Shown piece by piece: positions 10,160 to 19,049 of a stretch of 64,000 nt of DNA. How positions within the stretch are numbered: position 1 is the stretch's first letter; every line of letters starts with the position of its first letter. Made by a program: the position numbers and the translations under genes. The notes beneath the pieces were generated by a model. That model worked only from the letters and a program-made list of their open reading frames with translations, had not been told where the DNA came from and searched no databases. The DNA comes from Phytophthora sp. 'mugwort' (taxonomy: Eukaryota > Oomycota > Peronosporomycetes > Peronosporales > Peronosporaceae), in contig JAUCEF010000008.1 in assembly GCA_033558025.1 (NCBI GenBank), forward strand, positions 1,550,001-1,614,000. The letters run 5' to 3'.

Positions 10160-10990
10160 CTCCTCGTTATGCACGAGGACGTCCTGGAGGCATTCTCCTC
10201 CCAGAGTGCATCGCGCTTGGGTTCTGAAATTCTCACGAACCCGAAGGATCCGGTGTACCCTTTGATGAAGAAGTTTGAGGACGTGGTGTCCACGTGTTCG
10301 CCGTCCCAACTCCCACAGGACCGTGGGATCAGGCAGGAGATCGATCTCGCGCGGGGCTCAAAGTAATGTGTAATCAGACAATGGCCACTGCCTCGCGAGC
10401 AGTGCGAGGTCATTAATGCCTTTATTGCCGCTAAGGCCAAGGCAGGCATGGTGCGGGATTCGAAATCTCCGCACTCGACACCAACCTTCTGCGTTCGGAA
10501 GCCGAACGGGTAGTGGCGTCTGGCTCATGCTGTCAATAAGCGGAACAGCGCGATGGTGCCGGTCCAGACACCCAACCCACGGAAGGATGTGTTGTTCAAC
10601 AACATGGCCGGGTGCAAGTTGTACAACGCCTGGGTCTAGTGGGGGGATATTACCATATCCTGATGCACAAGAGCTACATCCCGCTCACCGTAATGAGGAC
10701 TCCGAGCGGTCTACTCTGGGAATGGCTTGTGATGCGATAAAGGCCTGTCAAATGCCCCCAGCGACGTTCAATCGCCTGATCACGCAGTTGTTTAGACCGT
10801 GCGTACACAGTGTACTTCGACGACATCTTCGTCCATAGCCGTGCCGAGGGAGGCAATGCGGCTATGAAGGTGCATTTGGAGCAACTCCGTTTAATGTTAG
10901 AGGTCATGAGAGCGAACAAGTTCTATGCCAACATCGACATGTGCGTCTTCGCGACGCAATAGATCGAAGTTCTCGGTTGTTCCGTCAACA
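10160..10990 (+). pseudogene. Gypsy-1 reverse transcriptase, frameshifted
   Basis: Immediately after the AT-rich insert, plus frames give the RT N-terminal region (DPVYPLMKKFEDVVSTCSP, REQCEVINAFIAAKAKAGMV, then FCVRKPNG). The active site VYFDDIFVHSRAE follows, with the YFDD box at 10813-10824, and then the thumb-side segment LEVLGCSVNNVGVRAGPEK with small interruptions. Several frame changes and stops are present between 10500 and 10980, so no functional enzyme is made. The order and motifs are those of Ty3/gypsy RT. Confidence 0.75.
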
Positions 10991-11640
10991 ACGTCGGCGT
11001 TCGAGCCGGCCCGGAGAAGGCAATGCCATTTTTTGGCTTGGCCAAGGCCTAGGTCACAGAATGACCTGGCTGGGCTGGGCTTGGATAACTAATTACCTCC
11101 ACAAGTACAGTGAAGGGTACACGGGTCTGGCTAGACACTTGTCGGATCTTCTGAAAAAGAAGAAGAAGAAGGATATCGACTGGTACTGGGGAGTGAGGAC
11201 CAGGAAGCCTTTGCCAATGTCAAGGCAAGCCTTCAGAAGGCGCCTATCCTGGCACTTCCGAATGAGACGAGCCGTTCAACGTCGTCTGCGATGCATCCGA
11301 TTATGCAATCGGATGTGCATTGCTGCAGAATGATGCAGCAGGACATGAACGAGTGATCTTGTTTCAGCCTAGGCCGCTCAAGGCTGTCCAACGGAACTAC
11401 CCCGTTCATGACAAGGAGCTGCTTTACGTGAAGTATGCCCTTGTCCAGTTCCGGGTGCACCTCTTGGGCTCCCAGCCCTTCGTGATCTACACAGACCACG
11501 CATCCTTGCGGACGGCGACGAATTCGCCCCATTTGTCCCAACGGATGGCGGGGCGGCTGTTCTTCTTCGCGGAATACAACTTCCGCGTCAAGTACAAGCC
11601 TGACAGGCTCAACATGCTTGCCGTGTGTTGTCACGCAGGT
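10990..11640 (+). pseudogene. Gypsy-1 RNase H region
   Basis: Plus frames show the connection-domain end and RNase H: NVVCDASDYAIGCALLQ (catalytic Asp region, about 11276-11330), NYPVHDKELLYVKYALVQFR (catalytic Glu), and VIYTDHASLRTA (catalytic Asp in TDH, about 11480-11520). This last part lies in a clean frame, 11320-11697. Upstream of 11270 the frame is broken. Family: gypsy-type RNase H fused to RT. Confidence 0.75.
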
Positions 11641-12430
11641 CGGACTATAAGCTGGCGCACATCAGTCGTGCCACGACCAATCTATACGATCAGATAATCA
11701 TGGCGTGCCGGGGCGACGAAGCCCTGGCACCTCCGGTACGGTTCCTGGCCGCTGGCAAGGAAGCCAAGGCCGAGTGGCTTACGCCAAGTCAGAGAGCCTG
11801 GCTTCATCGATACGAGTTAGCCGATGGCCTGCTCTACTATCGGGTAGAGCCCCATGAACCCCAACGGATAGTCGTACCAAACGACGAAAATCTCAAATTG
11901 ACATTCTTCAGGAGGCGCATGATGCGCGGCCTAGCGGTTACTTTGGCCGCGAGAAGACCTTCCAATCGGTCTCTCAGTACTTTTGGTGGGCCCACATGTA
12001 CAAGTGGGTCACACAGTACATGAAGAAATGTGAAACATATCAGCCCGTGAAACCCACGGGCCACGCTCGGCTCCTTTCAGAGCCTGCCCGTTCCAGCGGA
12101 CTGCTGGAAGCCGATGAGTCGGGGCTTCATCTTTGGACTTCCAGCGGACAGCCACGGAAACACCGGCATCGTGGTGTTCGTGTGCCGTCTGAGCAAAAAT
12201 GGTGCATCTTGGTCAAAGAGACAGTGACCGGGGAACATGATGCGAAGCTGTTTCTGGATGGTGTTTCCGCCATCATGGTCTGCCGGAGACAATTGTCTCG
12301 GATCGTGACCCGCGGTTTACCGCTGCATTCTGGCGAGCGCTGTTCATTGCACATGTCTACTGCCGATCACCCTCAAACGGATGGGCAGACGGAGCGTGTC
12401 AACCGAGTGCTTGAGGATATATATGTGCGG
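11641..12430 (+). pseudogene. Gypsy-1 integrase, zinc-binding and core domains (5' half)
   Basis: The frame 11625-12023 ends in a typical pre-integrase stretch (ELADGLLYYRV). Frames around 11910-12060 give the HHCC-like region (GYFGREKTF, YMKKCETYQPV), and 11996-12463 carries a worn core ending in [20 protein letters not shown], which contains the Glu of the D,D-35-E triad. The reading frame is cut by the copia element at 12434 and resumes after 17164. Confidence 0.75.
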
Positions 12431-12434
12431 ATTC
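12430..12434 (+). repeat. Target-site duplication of the copia element, left copy (GATTC)
   Basis: GATTC lies directly left of the left LTR and again at 17160-17164 directly right of the right LTR. A 5-bp duplication is the normal size for LTR retrotransposon integration. Confidence 0.9.
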
Positions 12435-12777
12435 TGATAAAAGGTATGGATCTTGATAAGTGAAGCTTGGACGGAGCGAAGGAGGTTCTGCACTTGGTGC
12501 GAAGACCGGAGTGAAGACCACTTGAGCTGAAGAAGGAAGATTCGAAAGTGATTGATTTATCGGAGCTTACACTACCTAGTCTACCACATAGATATGCAGC
12601 CCTGCATCCAATCATTTGGTGCATCCAATCACCAACACTCCGCACTCGTCCAATCATCCTACTCGTCTAATCATCGGTTGCGTAAACAACGTACCGTAAA
12701 CATCGCGGGATCGTGTTGGACCGGTTCGGGTTAACCGGTTACTGGTACACAGTACCAAAACCTGGCAACCCTCAATA
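12435..12777 (-). repeat. Copia 3' LTR (343 bp)
   Basis: This direct repeat matches 16817-17159 base for base as far as I can compare by eye. On the coding strand it begins TATTGAGGG and ends TTATCA, so the 5' end is not the usual TG. The flanking GATTC fixes the ends. Confidence 0.95.
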
Positions 12778-12789
12778 CGCCCCCTCAAT
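12778..12789 (-). promoter_or_regulatory. Polypurine tract of the copia element
   Basis: On the coding strand ATTGAGGGGGCG abuts the 3' LTR, where the plus-strand primer is expected. The TGA within it (12785-12787) is also the stop codon of the RNase H frame. Confidence 0.6.
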
Positions 12790-14130
12790 GCGAACACGCG
12801 TGGATTCTGAGGGACGCCGTCAGATCCGTGTGGCGCGGTCCTGGCAGTGCCTTGGTCATGATGTCCGCCAGCATGATAGAAGTCTCGCAGTACTCGAGCT
12901 TGACTTCGCCGCGCTTGACCTCATCACGGATGTGATGGTACTTGATGTCGATGTGCTTGGCGCGACCATGGTTCACTCGGTTCTTCGTCATCTCGATGCA
13001 CGACTGGTTGTCTTCGCGGATCTTGAGCTCGGGTCCAGTCTCGTTGGCAGCCGCCAAAATCTCGCATAGCAGGCGATGAATCCACTTGCCTTCTTGGATC
13101 GCCAGACTGAGCGCAATGTATTCCGCCTCGCTCGTAGACAGCGAAACACTTGACTGTTTCTTGCTTCCCCAGCTCACTGGCGCACCCATCAGCATGAACG
13201 TGTAGCCGGAAGTCGACTTGCGGTCCGCAAGGTCGCCAGCCCAGTCCGCATCCGAATACCCACGAAAGTCGATCTTGTTGCCTGGCTTGAAACAGCTTCC
13301 ATGCGTCTTGGTGCCTTGCAGATAGCGAAAGATGCGCTTGACCGCAACCAGTGTTCCTCTTGGGGGTTCTCCATGAAGCGCGATCATAGTCCACTGCGTA
13401 CGCGATACCCGGGCGAATAGCAGTCATCAAGTGCATGAGGGCACCGACAGGTTCGCGAAACGGAGCGAGCACCTTGGTCGCTGCGTCACTTGGAAGCAGT
13501 CGAATGCTCATGTCTACCGGACTCACCACACCCTTGCACTCGTCCATACCGAAACGCTTCAGGATATCATCCACATAACGCCGCTGGCACATCGTCACGC
13601 TGCCGTCCGGGCCGTCCACCAGCTCGATTCCAAGGACGAACATTTGCCGCTGTCGGCCATTTCGAAGCGTGTCTTGAGGTCGTTCTTCGTGCGTGAGATC
13701 AGCTCGGGTGAACTTCCGGTGATCAATACATCGTCCACGTAGACCAGCACGAACACACAGTGACCATCGACAACCTTGATGTAAGATACAGGTCGAAAGC
13801 CGAACTTGAAAGCCGATAGAGTATACGAATTCGTCGAAGGTCTCGTTCCATACGCGCAAAGCTTGCTTGAGACCGTAGATCGCCTTCGCCAATTCCAAGC
13901 AGTCGAATCGCCATCCAGCTCGATACCCTCTGGAACCACGCAGACACCAACTCCTTCATTATCCCGTAAAGGAACGCAGTCATCACGTAGTTGGTCGAGG
14001 GGCCAGCCAAAGTACTTGGCGATCGCGATGACCATGCACAGCGTCACGTACTTGACCACGGGCGAGAACGTCTCCGTGTAGTCGATGCCGTACTTCTGCT
14101 TGAAGCCCTTGGCCACGAGGCGCGCCTTGT
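12785..14130 (-). pseudogene. Copia reverse transcriptase and RNase H, multiply frameshifted
   Basis: Past the frameshift near 14130 the polyprotein continues in changing frames. [20 protein letters not shown] (about 14095-14040) is the copia RT start. FLYGIMKELV and AIYGLKQALRVWNETFDEFV lie in two other frames, and YVDDVLITG (the RT active site, about 13718-13745) follows. The intact 200-residue frame 12785-13387 is RNase H: YSDADWAGDLADRKSTSGY, SSVSLSTSEAEYIALS, NHGRAKHIDIKYHHIRD and a C-terminal LADIMTKAL. At least four single or small indels separate these pieces in under 600 bp, in contrast with the uninterrupted gag-integrase frame upstream. Confidence 0.85.
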
Positions 14131-16797
14131 ACTTCTCGATCGATCGTCGGCTTTGCGCTTAATCTTGAACACCCACTTGGTACCGATGGCGCTTTGTCCG
14201 CTGGGCAACTTGGCAGCACGAAACACACCACGAAGTCGCATCGACTTGAGTTCCGCACGAACAGCCTTGCGCCAATGCACTTGATCAGGTCCGTTGACCG
14301 CTTCTTGGAATGTCGACGGCTCCGATAAGTCCACGGCTGCTTCGACCGCGTTGGCACTTGCACGCCAAAACACAGATGGAGTCGATTCTTCATCTTGGTC
14401 TCCAGACTTTTCTTCTTCATCTGCGTCTGTTCGGTGCGAAGGGGAGTCGTTCGGTGCACTTGCTTCTTCCAGTCCAGGTCGATGACGCACAGCGCGCGGT
14501 CTTCTGGCAGCTTCATCTTCGTCACTCGGGCGGCTCTTGCGCTTCCCTGCCTGTTTGTACTCCGTCTGGCGCGGACCATCATCGTCGATGTCGAGCGAGT
14601 CGAAGTCCAGGTCGTCGACATCTTCATCAGAAATCGACGGTGAAAATCCAAAGGTTGATTCATCGAAGTTGACATCGCGACTGATGACCACCTGCCCCGC
14701 CTCGATGTCATAAAGTCGATACGCCTTAGACACTTCTTCGTAACCCAGAAACAATCCGGCGCGAGCCTTGGGATCCCACTTGAGTCGCTTCTCCTTCGGA
14801 GTCAGGATGTACGTCCGACAGCCGAAAACACGCATGTGCTTCACACTCGGCTTGGACTTGTAGACGATCTCGAACGGAGTCTTGTGCTCGATCTTGGGTG
14901 ACGGCAGGCGGTTCTTCACATAGATGGCCGTCATCGCCGCCTCAGCCCAGAAACACTTGTCCAGCTTGGCGTGGTGCAACATGCTGCGGCCGATCGTGAC
15001 GATAGTTCGGATGGCTCGCTCTGCCGTGCCGTTGGTCTGGTGCGCGTACGGAACCGTGGTTTGCTGCTCGATGCCTTCGTCTTCATAAAAATCCTTGAGC
15101 GAGTTAGTCGCAAACTCACGAGCTCCGTCGTGTCGCACAAACTTGACCTTCTTGCCAAACTGCGTCTGCACCTTCATGATGTATGTCTTGATGCAGTCTT
15201 CACTCTCCGACTTGGCACGCAGACAGAAACCCTTCATGCATCCGCTGGCTTCGGCCACGATCAGGAGCAGGTACTTGCTGCCGCCAAGCGAGTTTTCCTC
15301 CATGGGTCCGCAGATGTCGAAGTGGAGCAGCTCAAATGTGTCGTAGCGACGCTTGTCACGGTTGCTTGGGAATGGTTTTTGGACCATTTTGCCTTGCTGG
15401 CAACCACGACACACACTTGGTCCACTCGACTTGGAAGGTGCTTTCGCGTCCTTGATCATCTTGGTGTCGACCATCTTGCGAAGAACCTCGACTGGAGCGT
15501 GACCCATACGCGCGTGCAAATCGACCGTCCTTCCACTTGTCGCCGCATTTGCCGATCGCTGAGGTGTGCGAAGCCAGTAGAGTCCATCCACGAGATCCGC
15601 CGTCGCCACCACTTGATTCGAGTCCTTGCGCGAAACGTGCATCTCAGTGCCGTCAAATATCACTTGGAAATTGCCATGCTTGTTTATCTGCGGCACTGAA
15701 AGCAGATTCTTGCTCATATTTGGCACGTAAAGCGCGTTCTTAATCTCGATCTCGCGCTCGTCGCCGTTAGGCAGGACCACTCTTTCCACGATGGTCCCCA
15801 CACCCTTGATGGCAGCCTTGTTGCCATCGGCCACCGAAAGTTCGCCTTCATTTCGCTCGATCAAATTGGCGAACTTGGACTTGTCGTTGCAAATATGGTG
15901 CGTGGCACCGCTGTCAACCGCCCACATCCCGGACACATTCTTGTCCGTCGAAACTCCACATTCCAGGGAAACCGCGAACGCCACTTGATCGTAGTCGTTG
16001 TCGTAGCCGTCGCTGTCGTTTCTCCACTGGATGTTGTTGGCCCCGCGTCTACGGCCGTTGTCGCCGCGTCTTGGCCCTCGGTTCTCGTCCTTCTGCTTGG
16101 TCCAGCACTTGTCAATGACATGCCCCAATTTACCGCAGTACGTGCATTGGCGAGATTCTCGCTCGGCACTGAACGCCTTGGCCGCGTCTTCAGTTTTCAC
16201 CGACGGAGTCTTCTCGCCCTGCCGCTTGATATGCTCGTTCGTGAGCACCTTCACGACGTCTTGCGTCTTCAGCTCGGCGCTACTCATCTCCAAGTTCAGT
16301 ACGACGTTCTCGTAGCTCTTGGGGAGACTGCGCAGCAAGCAGATCGCCACGTCCTCGTCCTCCATCTTGGCGCCGATGCTGCTGAGCTTGGCGCTGATGT
16401 TCAGGACATCATTGCAATGATGCAACACATTGCCGCCTTCCGACATCTCCATGCTGAAGAGCTGTCGCTTCAGGTAGATGCGACCAGCCTTCTGCGATCC
16501 ACCGTACAGCGTCTTCAAGCGCGTCCACGCGATCCATGCTTCCTCGCAGTCATCGACCACATGATGGTAGTCGGCGTCCATGTGAAGCAACATCAGTCCA
16601 AAAGCGATGTTGCTCGACTTGACATACTCGTCCTTGGCCCGGGAGTCCGTAAAGGATGGAGACGTTTCCCGATTCACCACATGCCACGTCGACTTGGTCA
16701 GGAACACGCCACGCATGTAGCGGTTCCACGTCGCGTAGTTGTCTCCGTTGAACTTGTCGATGGAGACCTTGGTCGAGACGTCTTGGGCAGAGGACAT
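14044..16797 (-). CDS. Copia Gag-protease-integrase polyprotein, truncated by a frameshift in RT
   Basis: The likely start is the ATG at 16797 (MSSAQDVST). A second ATG at 16812 lies inside the primer site, and the frame stays open into the LTR. Domain order: UBN2-type Gag ([20 protein letters not shown]); a CCHC zinc knuckle [14 protein letters not shown] (about 16107-16150); an aspartic protease [13 protein letters not shown] (about 15895-15925); a GAG-pre-integrase and HHCC finger with [12 protein letters not shown] and CRGCQQGK; and an integrase core with [19 protein letters not shown] and TAERAIRTI supplying D, D and E. The RT N-terminus reaches [13 protein letters not shown], then a missing base near 14130 shifts the frame into an Arg-rich artefact. 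The gag-integrase part looks functional. Read-through to RT is lost. Confidence 0.9.
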   Translation of the reverse strand: MSSAQDVSTKVSIDKFNGDNYATWNRYMRGVFLTKSTWHVVNRETSPSFTDSRAKDEYVKSSNIAFGLMLLHMDADYHHVVDDCEEAWIAWTRLKTLYGGSQKAGRIYLKRQLFSMEMSEGGNVLHHCNDVLNISAKLSSIGAKMEDEDVAICLLRSLPKSYENVVLNLEMSSAELKTQDVVKVLTNEHIKRQGEKTPSVKTEDAAKAFSAERESRQCTYCGKLGHVIDKCWTKQKDENRGPRRGDNGRRRGANNIQWRNDSDGYDNDYDQVAFAVSLECGVSTDKNVSGMWAVDSGATHHICNDKSKFANLIERNEGELSVADGNKAAIKGVGTIVERVVLPNGDEREIEIKNALYVPNMSKNLLSVPQINKHGNFQVIFDGTEMHVSRKDSNQVVATADLVDGLYWLRTPQRSANAATSGRTVDLHARMGHAPVEVLRKMVDTKMIKDAKAPSKSSGPSVCRGCQQGKMVQKPFPSNRDKRRYDTFELLHFDICGPMEENSLGGSKYLLLIVAEASGCMKGFCLRAKSESEDCIKTYIMKVQTQFGKKVKFVRHDGAREFATNSLKDFYEDEGIEQQTTVPYAHQTNGTAERAIRTIVTIGRSMLHHAKLDKCFWAEAAMTAIYVKNRLPSPKIEHKTPFEIVYKSKPSVKHMRVFGCRTYILTPKEKRLKWDPKARAGLFLGYEEVSKAYRLYDIEAGQVVISRDVNFDESTFGFSPSISDEDVDDLDFDSLDIDDDGPRQTEYKQAGKRKSRPSDEDEAARRPRAVRHRPGLEEASAPNDSPSHRTDADEEEKSGDQDEESTPSVFWRASANAVEAAVDLSEPSTFQEAVNGPDQVHWRKAVRAELKSMRLRGVFRAAKLPSGQSAIGTKWVFKIKRKADDRSRSTRRASWPRASSRSTASTTRRRSRPWSST

Positions 16798-16800
16798 GGT

Positions 16801-16816
16801 GCTTGGGCTCATAACC
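16801..16816 (-). promoter_or_regulatory. Copia primer-binding site, anticodon arm of initiator Met-tRNA
   Basis: Directly inside the 5' LTR the plus strand reads GCTTGGGCTCATAACC. This looks like the sense of an initiator tRNA-Met anticodon stem-loop: three G:C pairs around CTCATAA. The minus strand is therefore a primer site for a half-tRNA, as known for Drosophila copia and yeast Ty5. Confirmation needs the host tRNA-iMet sequence. Confidence 0.65.
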
Positions 16817-17159
16817 TGATAAAAGGTATGGATCTTGATAAGTGAAGCTTGGACGGAGCGAAGGAGGTTCTGCACTTGGTGCGAAGACCGGAGTGAAGAC
16901 CACTTGAGCTGAAGAAGGAAGATTCGAAAGTGATTGATTTATCGGAGCTTACACTACCTAGTCTACCACATAGATATGCAGCCCTGCATCCAATCATTTG
17001 GTGCATCCAATCACCAACACTCCGCACTCGTCCAATCATCCTACTCGTCTAATCATCGGTTGCGTAAACAACGTACCGTAAACATCGCGGGATCGTGTTG
17101 GACCGGTTCGGGTTAACCGGTTACTGGTACACAGTACCAAAACCTGGCAACCCTCAATA
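16817..17159 (-). repeat. Copia 5' LTR (343 bp)
   Basis: Identical by eye to 12435-12777 and followed by GATTC at 17160-17164. It should carry the promoter driving the minus-strand transcript. I could not assign a clear TATA box. Confidence 0.95.
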
Positions 17160-17760
17160 GATTCTCCTCGCACTTGGTCAGAGCGCCTGCCGGTTGTTGA
17201 GTTCGCACTCAACAATGTGGTGCACGTACCGACCGGGTACACACCATTCTACCCGAATGGCTTACACCATCCACGGGTGCCGCTCACTTTACAGGCAGCA
17301 CCCCTTCTTCAGTTCTAAGTGGGGGGATGCTCGGAAAGTGCTTTCCTCCCGGGTCTCGGAGATGAGACCGGTTTCCTAGCGGAAACAAGTGGAGCCTTTT
17401 ATAGACACCAGGCTGAACGTAATCAGTCGTGCCCGTGATGCCAAGGCAGAGTCACAGGACAAACAAAAGGAGTACTCATACAAACATGGAAGATGAAACT
17501 TAAGCGTGTTTAATGTGTGTGTGTGTTTGGGGGGGTAATCTACTAGACACCAGGAACCTAGCACTAGTCACGGTAAGTTCCGTAGGAAGCAACACGTTGA
17601 AGCACCGCTTCATTGGACCCTTTGCGGCCCTTTCTAGACATGTGCGGTATACACCATCGATCTGCCTAAGTCGATGGTGACCCACCCGACGTTCTAGATG
17701 GGCCGTCTGAAGCGGTACCATGATCCGCAGGCTCCGCACGCGGAAACGAGGCCAGCATCT
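17160..17760 (+). pseudogene. Gypsy-1 integrase, 3' part and C-terminal region
   Basis: Reading resumes after the copia duplication with VVEFALNNVVHVPTGYTPFY and PNGLHHPRVPLTLQ, then ISRARDAKAESQDKQKEYSY, and further on YTIDLPKSMVTHPTF and MGRLKRYHDP. These are conserved integrase C-terminal segments of oomycete gypsy elements. Frames change several times and stops are present. Together with 11641-12430 it shows that the copia element cut a single pre-existing integrase. Confidence 0.8.
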
Positions 17761-18285
17761 GGAAGCGAGGCTGCGTCTCCTCCGCCTGAGAGTGCCCAGG
17801 GCCAAAAGCTTAGGTCTCTTGTGAGACCACGGAGGGGGTTCCATACGAAGGAACCCGGCTGCATGCGACGCGTATGAGCCATAGCGATAAGGCTGGGAGT
17901 ACGCAGGTGTCGTTCCCGCCTGGAACACAGGCCGAAGGATGTCCGGAAGGAGGTACATCTCCCTCTGGCCACGGTCCACAGAAATACAAAGGGCATCTAG
18001 ACGTCGAAAGGCCTCGTCCACGTCATTGGTCTGACGGTCGACCCGACCTTCAAGGGCCGACAAGTCGTCTGCCAGACGACTCAAGTCGTCACGGACCGAC
18101 CCAAGACTCCAGCGCTCCCGGCCTGGGCTCCCGGCCTGGGCTGTTGCACGCCCGCCCGCCGCCACCGATACCAAGCGCAATCTCCAGCGCAAGGACTCCA
18201 CGACGGAGAGCGGAATCCTCAACGGCTCGAGGTGGAGCCAAAGGCGGCACACCAGGCCTAATCCGGATGTGGTATTGCTGCACAC
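17500..18285 (-). CDS. 261-residue frame reading out of the LTR, possible Gag N-terminus
   Basis: This minus frame starts inside the LTR at 18268 (MCSNTTSG, parallel to MCCNITTG at the other LTR) and includes a predicted coiled-coil stretch (RDDLSRLADDLSALEGRVDR). A primer-site-like sequence, TGGTGTGCCGCC on the minus strand near 18250, lies between. It could be the Gag start of another minus-strand element using this LTR as its 5' LTR. It also overlaps the plus-strand gypsy-1 integrase tail, so part may be a chance antisense frame. No nucleocapsid finger is seen. Confidence 0.35.
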   Translation of the reverse strand: MCSNTTSGLGLVCRLWLHLEPLRIPLSVVESLRWRLRLVSVAAGGRATAQAGSPGRERWSLGSVRDDLSRLADDLSALEGRVDRQTNDVDEAFRRLDALCISVDRGQREMYLLPDILRPVFQAGTTPAYSQPYRYGSYASHAAGFLRMEPPPWSHKRPKLLALGTLRRRRRSLASRCWPRFRVRSLRIMVPLQTAHLERRVGHHRLRQIDGVYRTCLERAAKGPMKRCFNVLLPTELTVTSARFLVSSRLPPQTHTHIKHA

Positions 18286-19049
18286 ATAAAGTCATCAGAT
18301 GTGGACACTAGGCAAGAAATACAACAATAGCCGAGCTAGTCGGTCCTTGTTGGCCTGAGCTGGGGAGCTGGGTTGCCCCTAGCGGTTCGGCCCTTCCGGA
18401 ACAGTGATGTCTCGCTTCCGCCGATACCAATTGCCCGAAGCTAGTCAATACACAGAGGTCAGCTGAGTCGACTTCCACTGGCTTATATATCCCGTGTCCT
18501 CCGCTAAGGAGCGGACGACGGCGCGTTAGCGCTTTGACGAGTCGCCGAGAACAAAGGCGTCTCGCCTAGAAGTGTTTGGTACCCGGACTGTACGGCGTAC
18601 TGGCCCGCCGAGTTCGGCAGGACTTGTTCCTTCGCGCTTGCGAGACGCGCCCTTCCTCGGGCCGACCTAGTTTTCTTGGCGCTACCAGTCAACACCCTAC
18701 AAGCTATGCCTCTCGGGTGTCAACGGTAACCATAATCCAGCCCGTGCAGGGACTTACCGGCTAGTGTACACTTGTCTTGGACTTGGAAAGAGTTACTCTG
18801 TTATTAATTTATCTCCCCGCAGCTCCAAGAAGCTCCTCCTATTGTTAACTATGTTCCTATACAAATATCAAATGAAACGAAACGTGGTCGGCTCTCAACC
18901 GACCCTCCGAAAAGATCTCAATGTGGCCACCCAAACTCAACGGCCGGCCGAGTTCCTCCAGTCGAGCCGGGTTGTTAGCTGACTTCATACTCAGCGAGCA
19001 TTACCGTGGTTGTTTAATTAAGTCCGATATGTGAACCACTTCATCTGGC
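18268..19049 (-). repeat. LTR of gypsy-2 family, left copy
   Basis: Closely similar along its whole length to 33343-34120 and to 63126-63899, all in one orientation. On the minus strand a TATA-like element (ATATATAAG, about 18482-18490) would direct transcription leftward, which agrees with the minus-strand coding of gypsy-2. It begins TGTGGTATT on the plus strand and shares sequence to CATCTGGC. Confidence 0.85.

Larger units (their letters stand above)
12435..17159 (-). mobile_element. Ty1/copia retrotransposon, complete ends, nested in gypsy-1
   Basis: The element is about 4.7 kb, bounded by two 343-bp direct repeats and a GATTC duplication. It codes on the minus strand in copia order: gag, zinc knuckle, protease, integrase, RT, RNase H. 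It is inserted in the integrase of gypsy-1. A PBS matching an internal segment of initiator Met-tRNA and a purine tract are in the expected places. gag to integrase is one open frame, but RT is broken by several indels, so this copy is not autonomous as read. The LTRs look identical by eye, which argues for a recent insertion. Confidence 0.95.
8500..18267 (+). mobile_element. Decayed Ty3/gypsy element (gypsy-1), interrupted by an AT-rich insert and a copia element
   Basis: Plus-strand fragments occur in canonical gypsy order: gag/protease-side linker (8640-9355), RT (10160-10990), RNase H (10990-11640), integrase zinc-binding and core domains (11640-12430), and the integrase C-terminal region (17165-17760). 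All are broken by stops or indels. Two later insertions split it: AT-rich DNA at 9356-10155 and a copia element at 12435-17159. The left boundary and both LTRs were not found, so 8500 is only an approximate start. The right boundary is set by the next LTR. Confidence 0.75.

Noticed and set aside
12552..12734. 60-residue frame present identically at 12552 and 16934
   Set aside because: Both lie inside the copia LTRs; the duplication reflects the LTRs, not a gene family.
15895..16845. 316-residue plus-strand frame
   Set aside because: It is the antisense shadow of the copia gag-protease reading frame, which has clear domain motifs on the minus strand.
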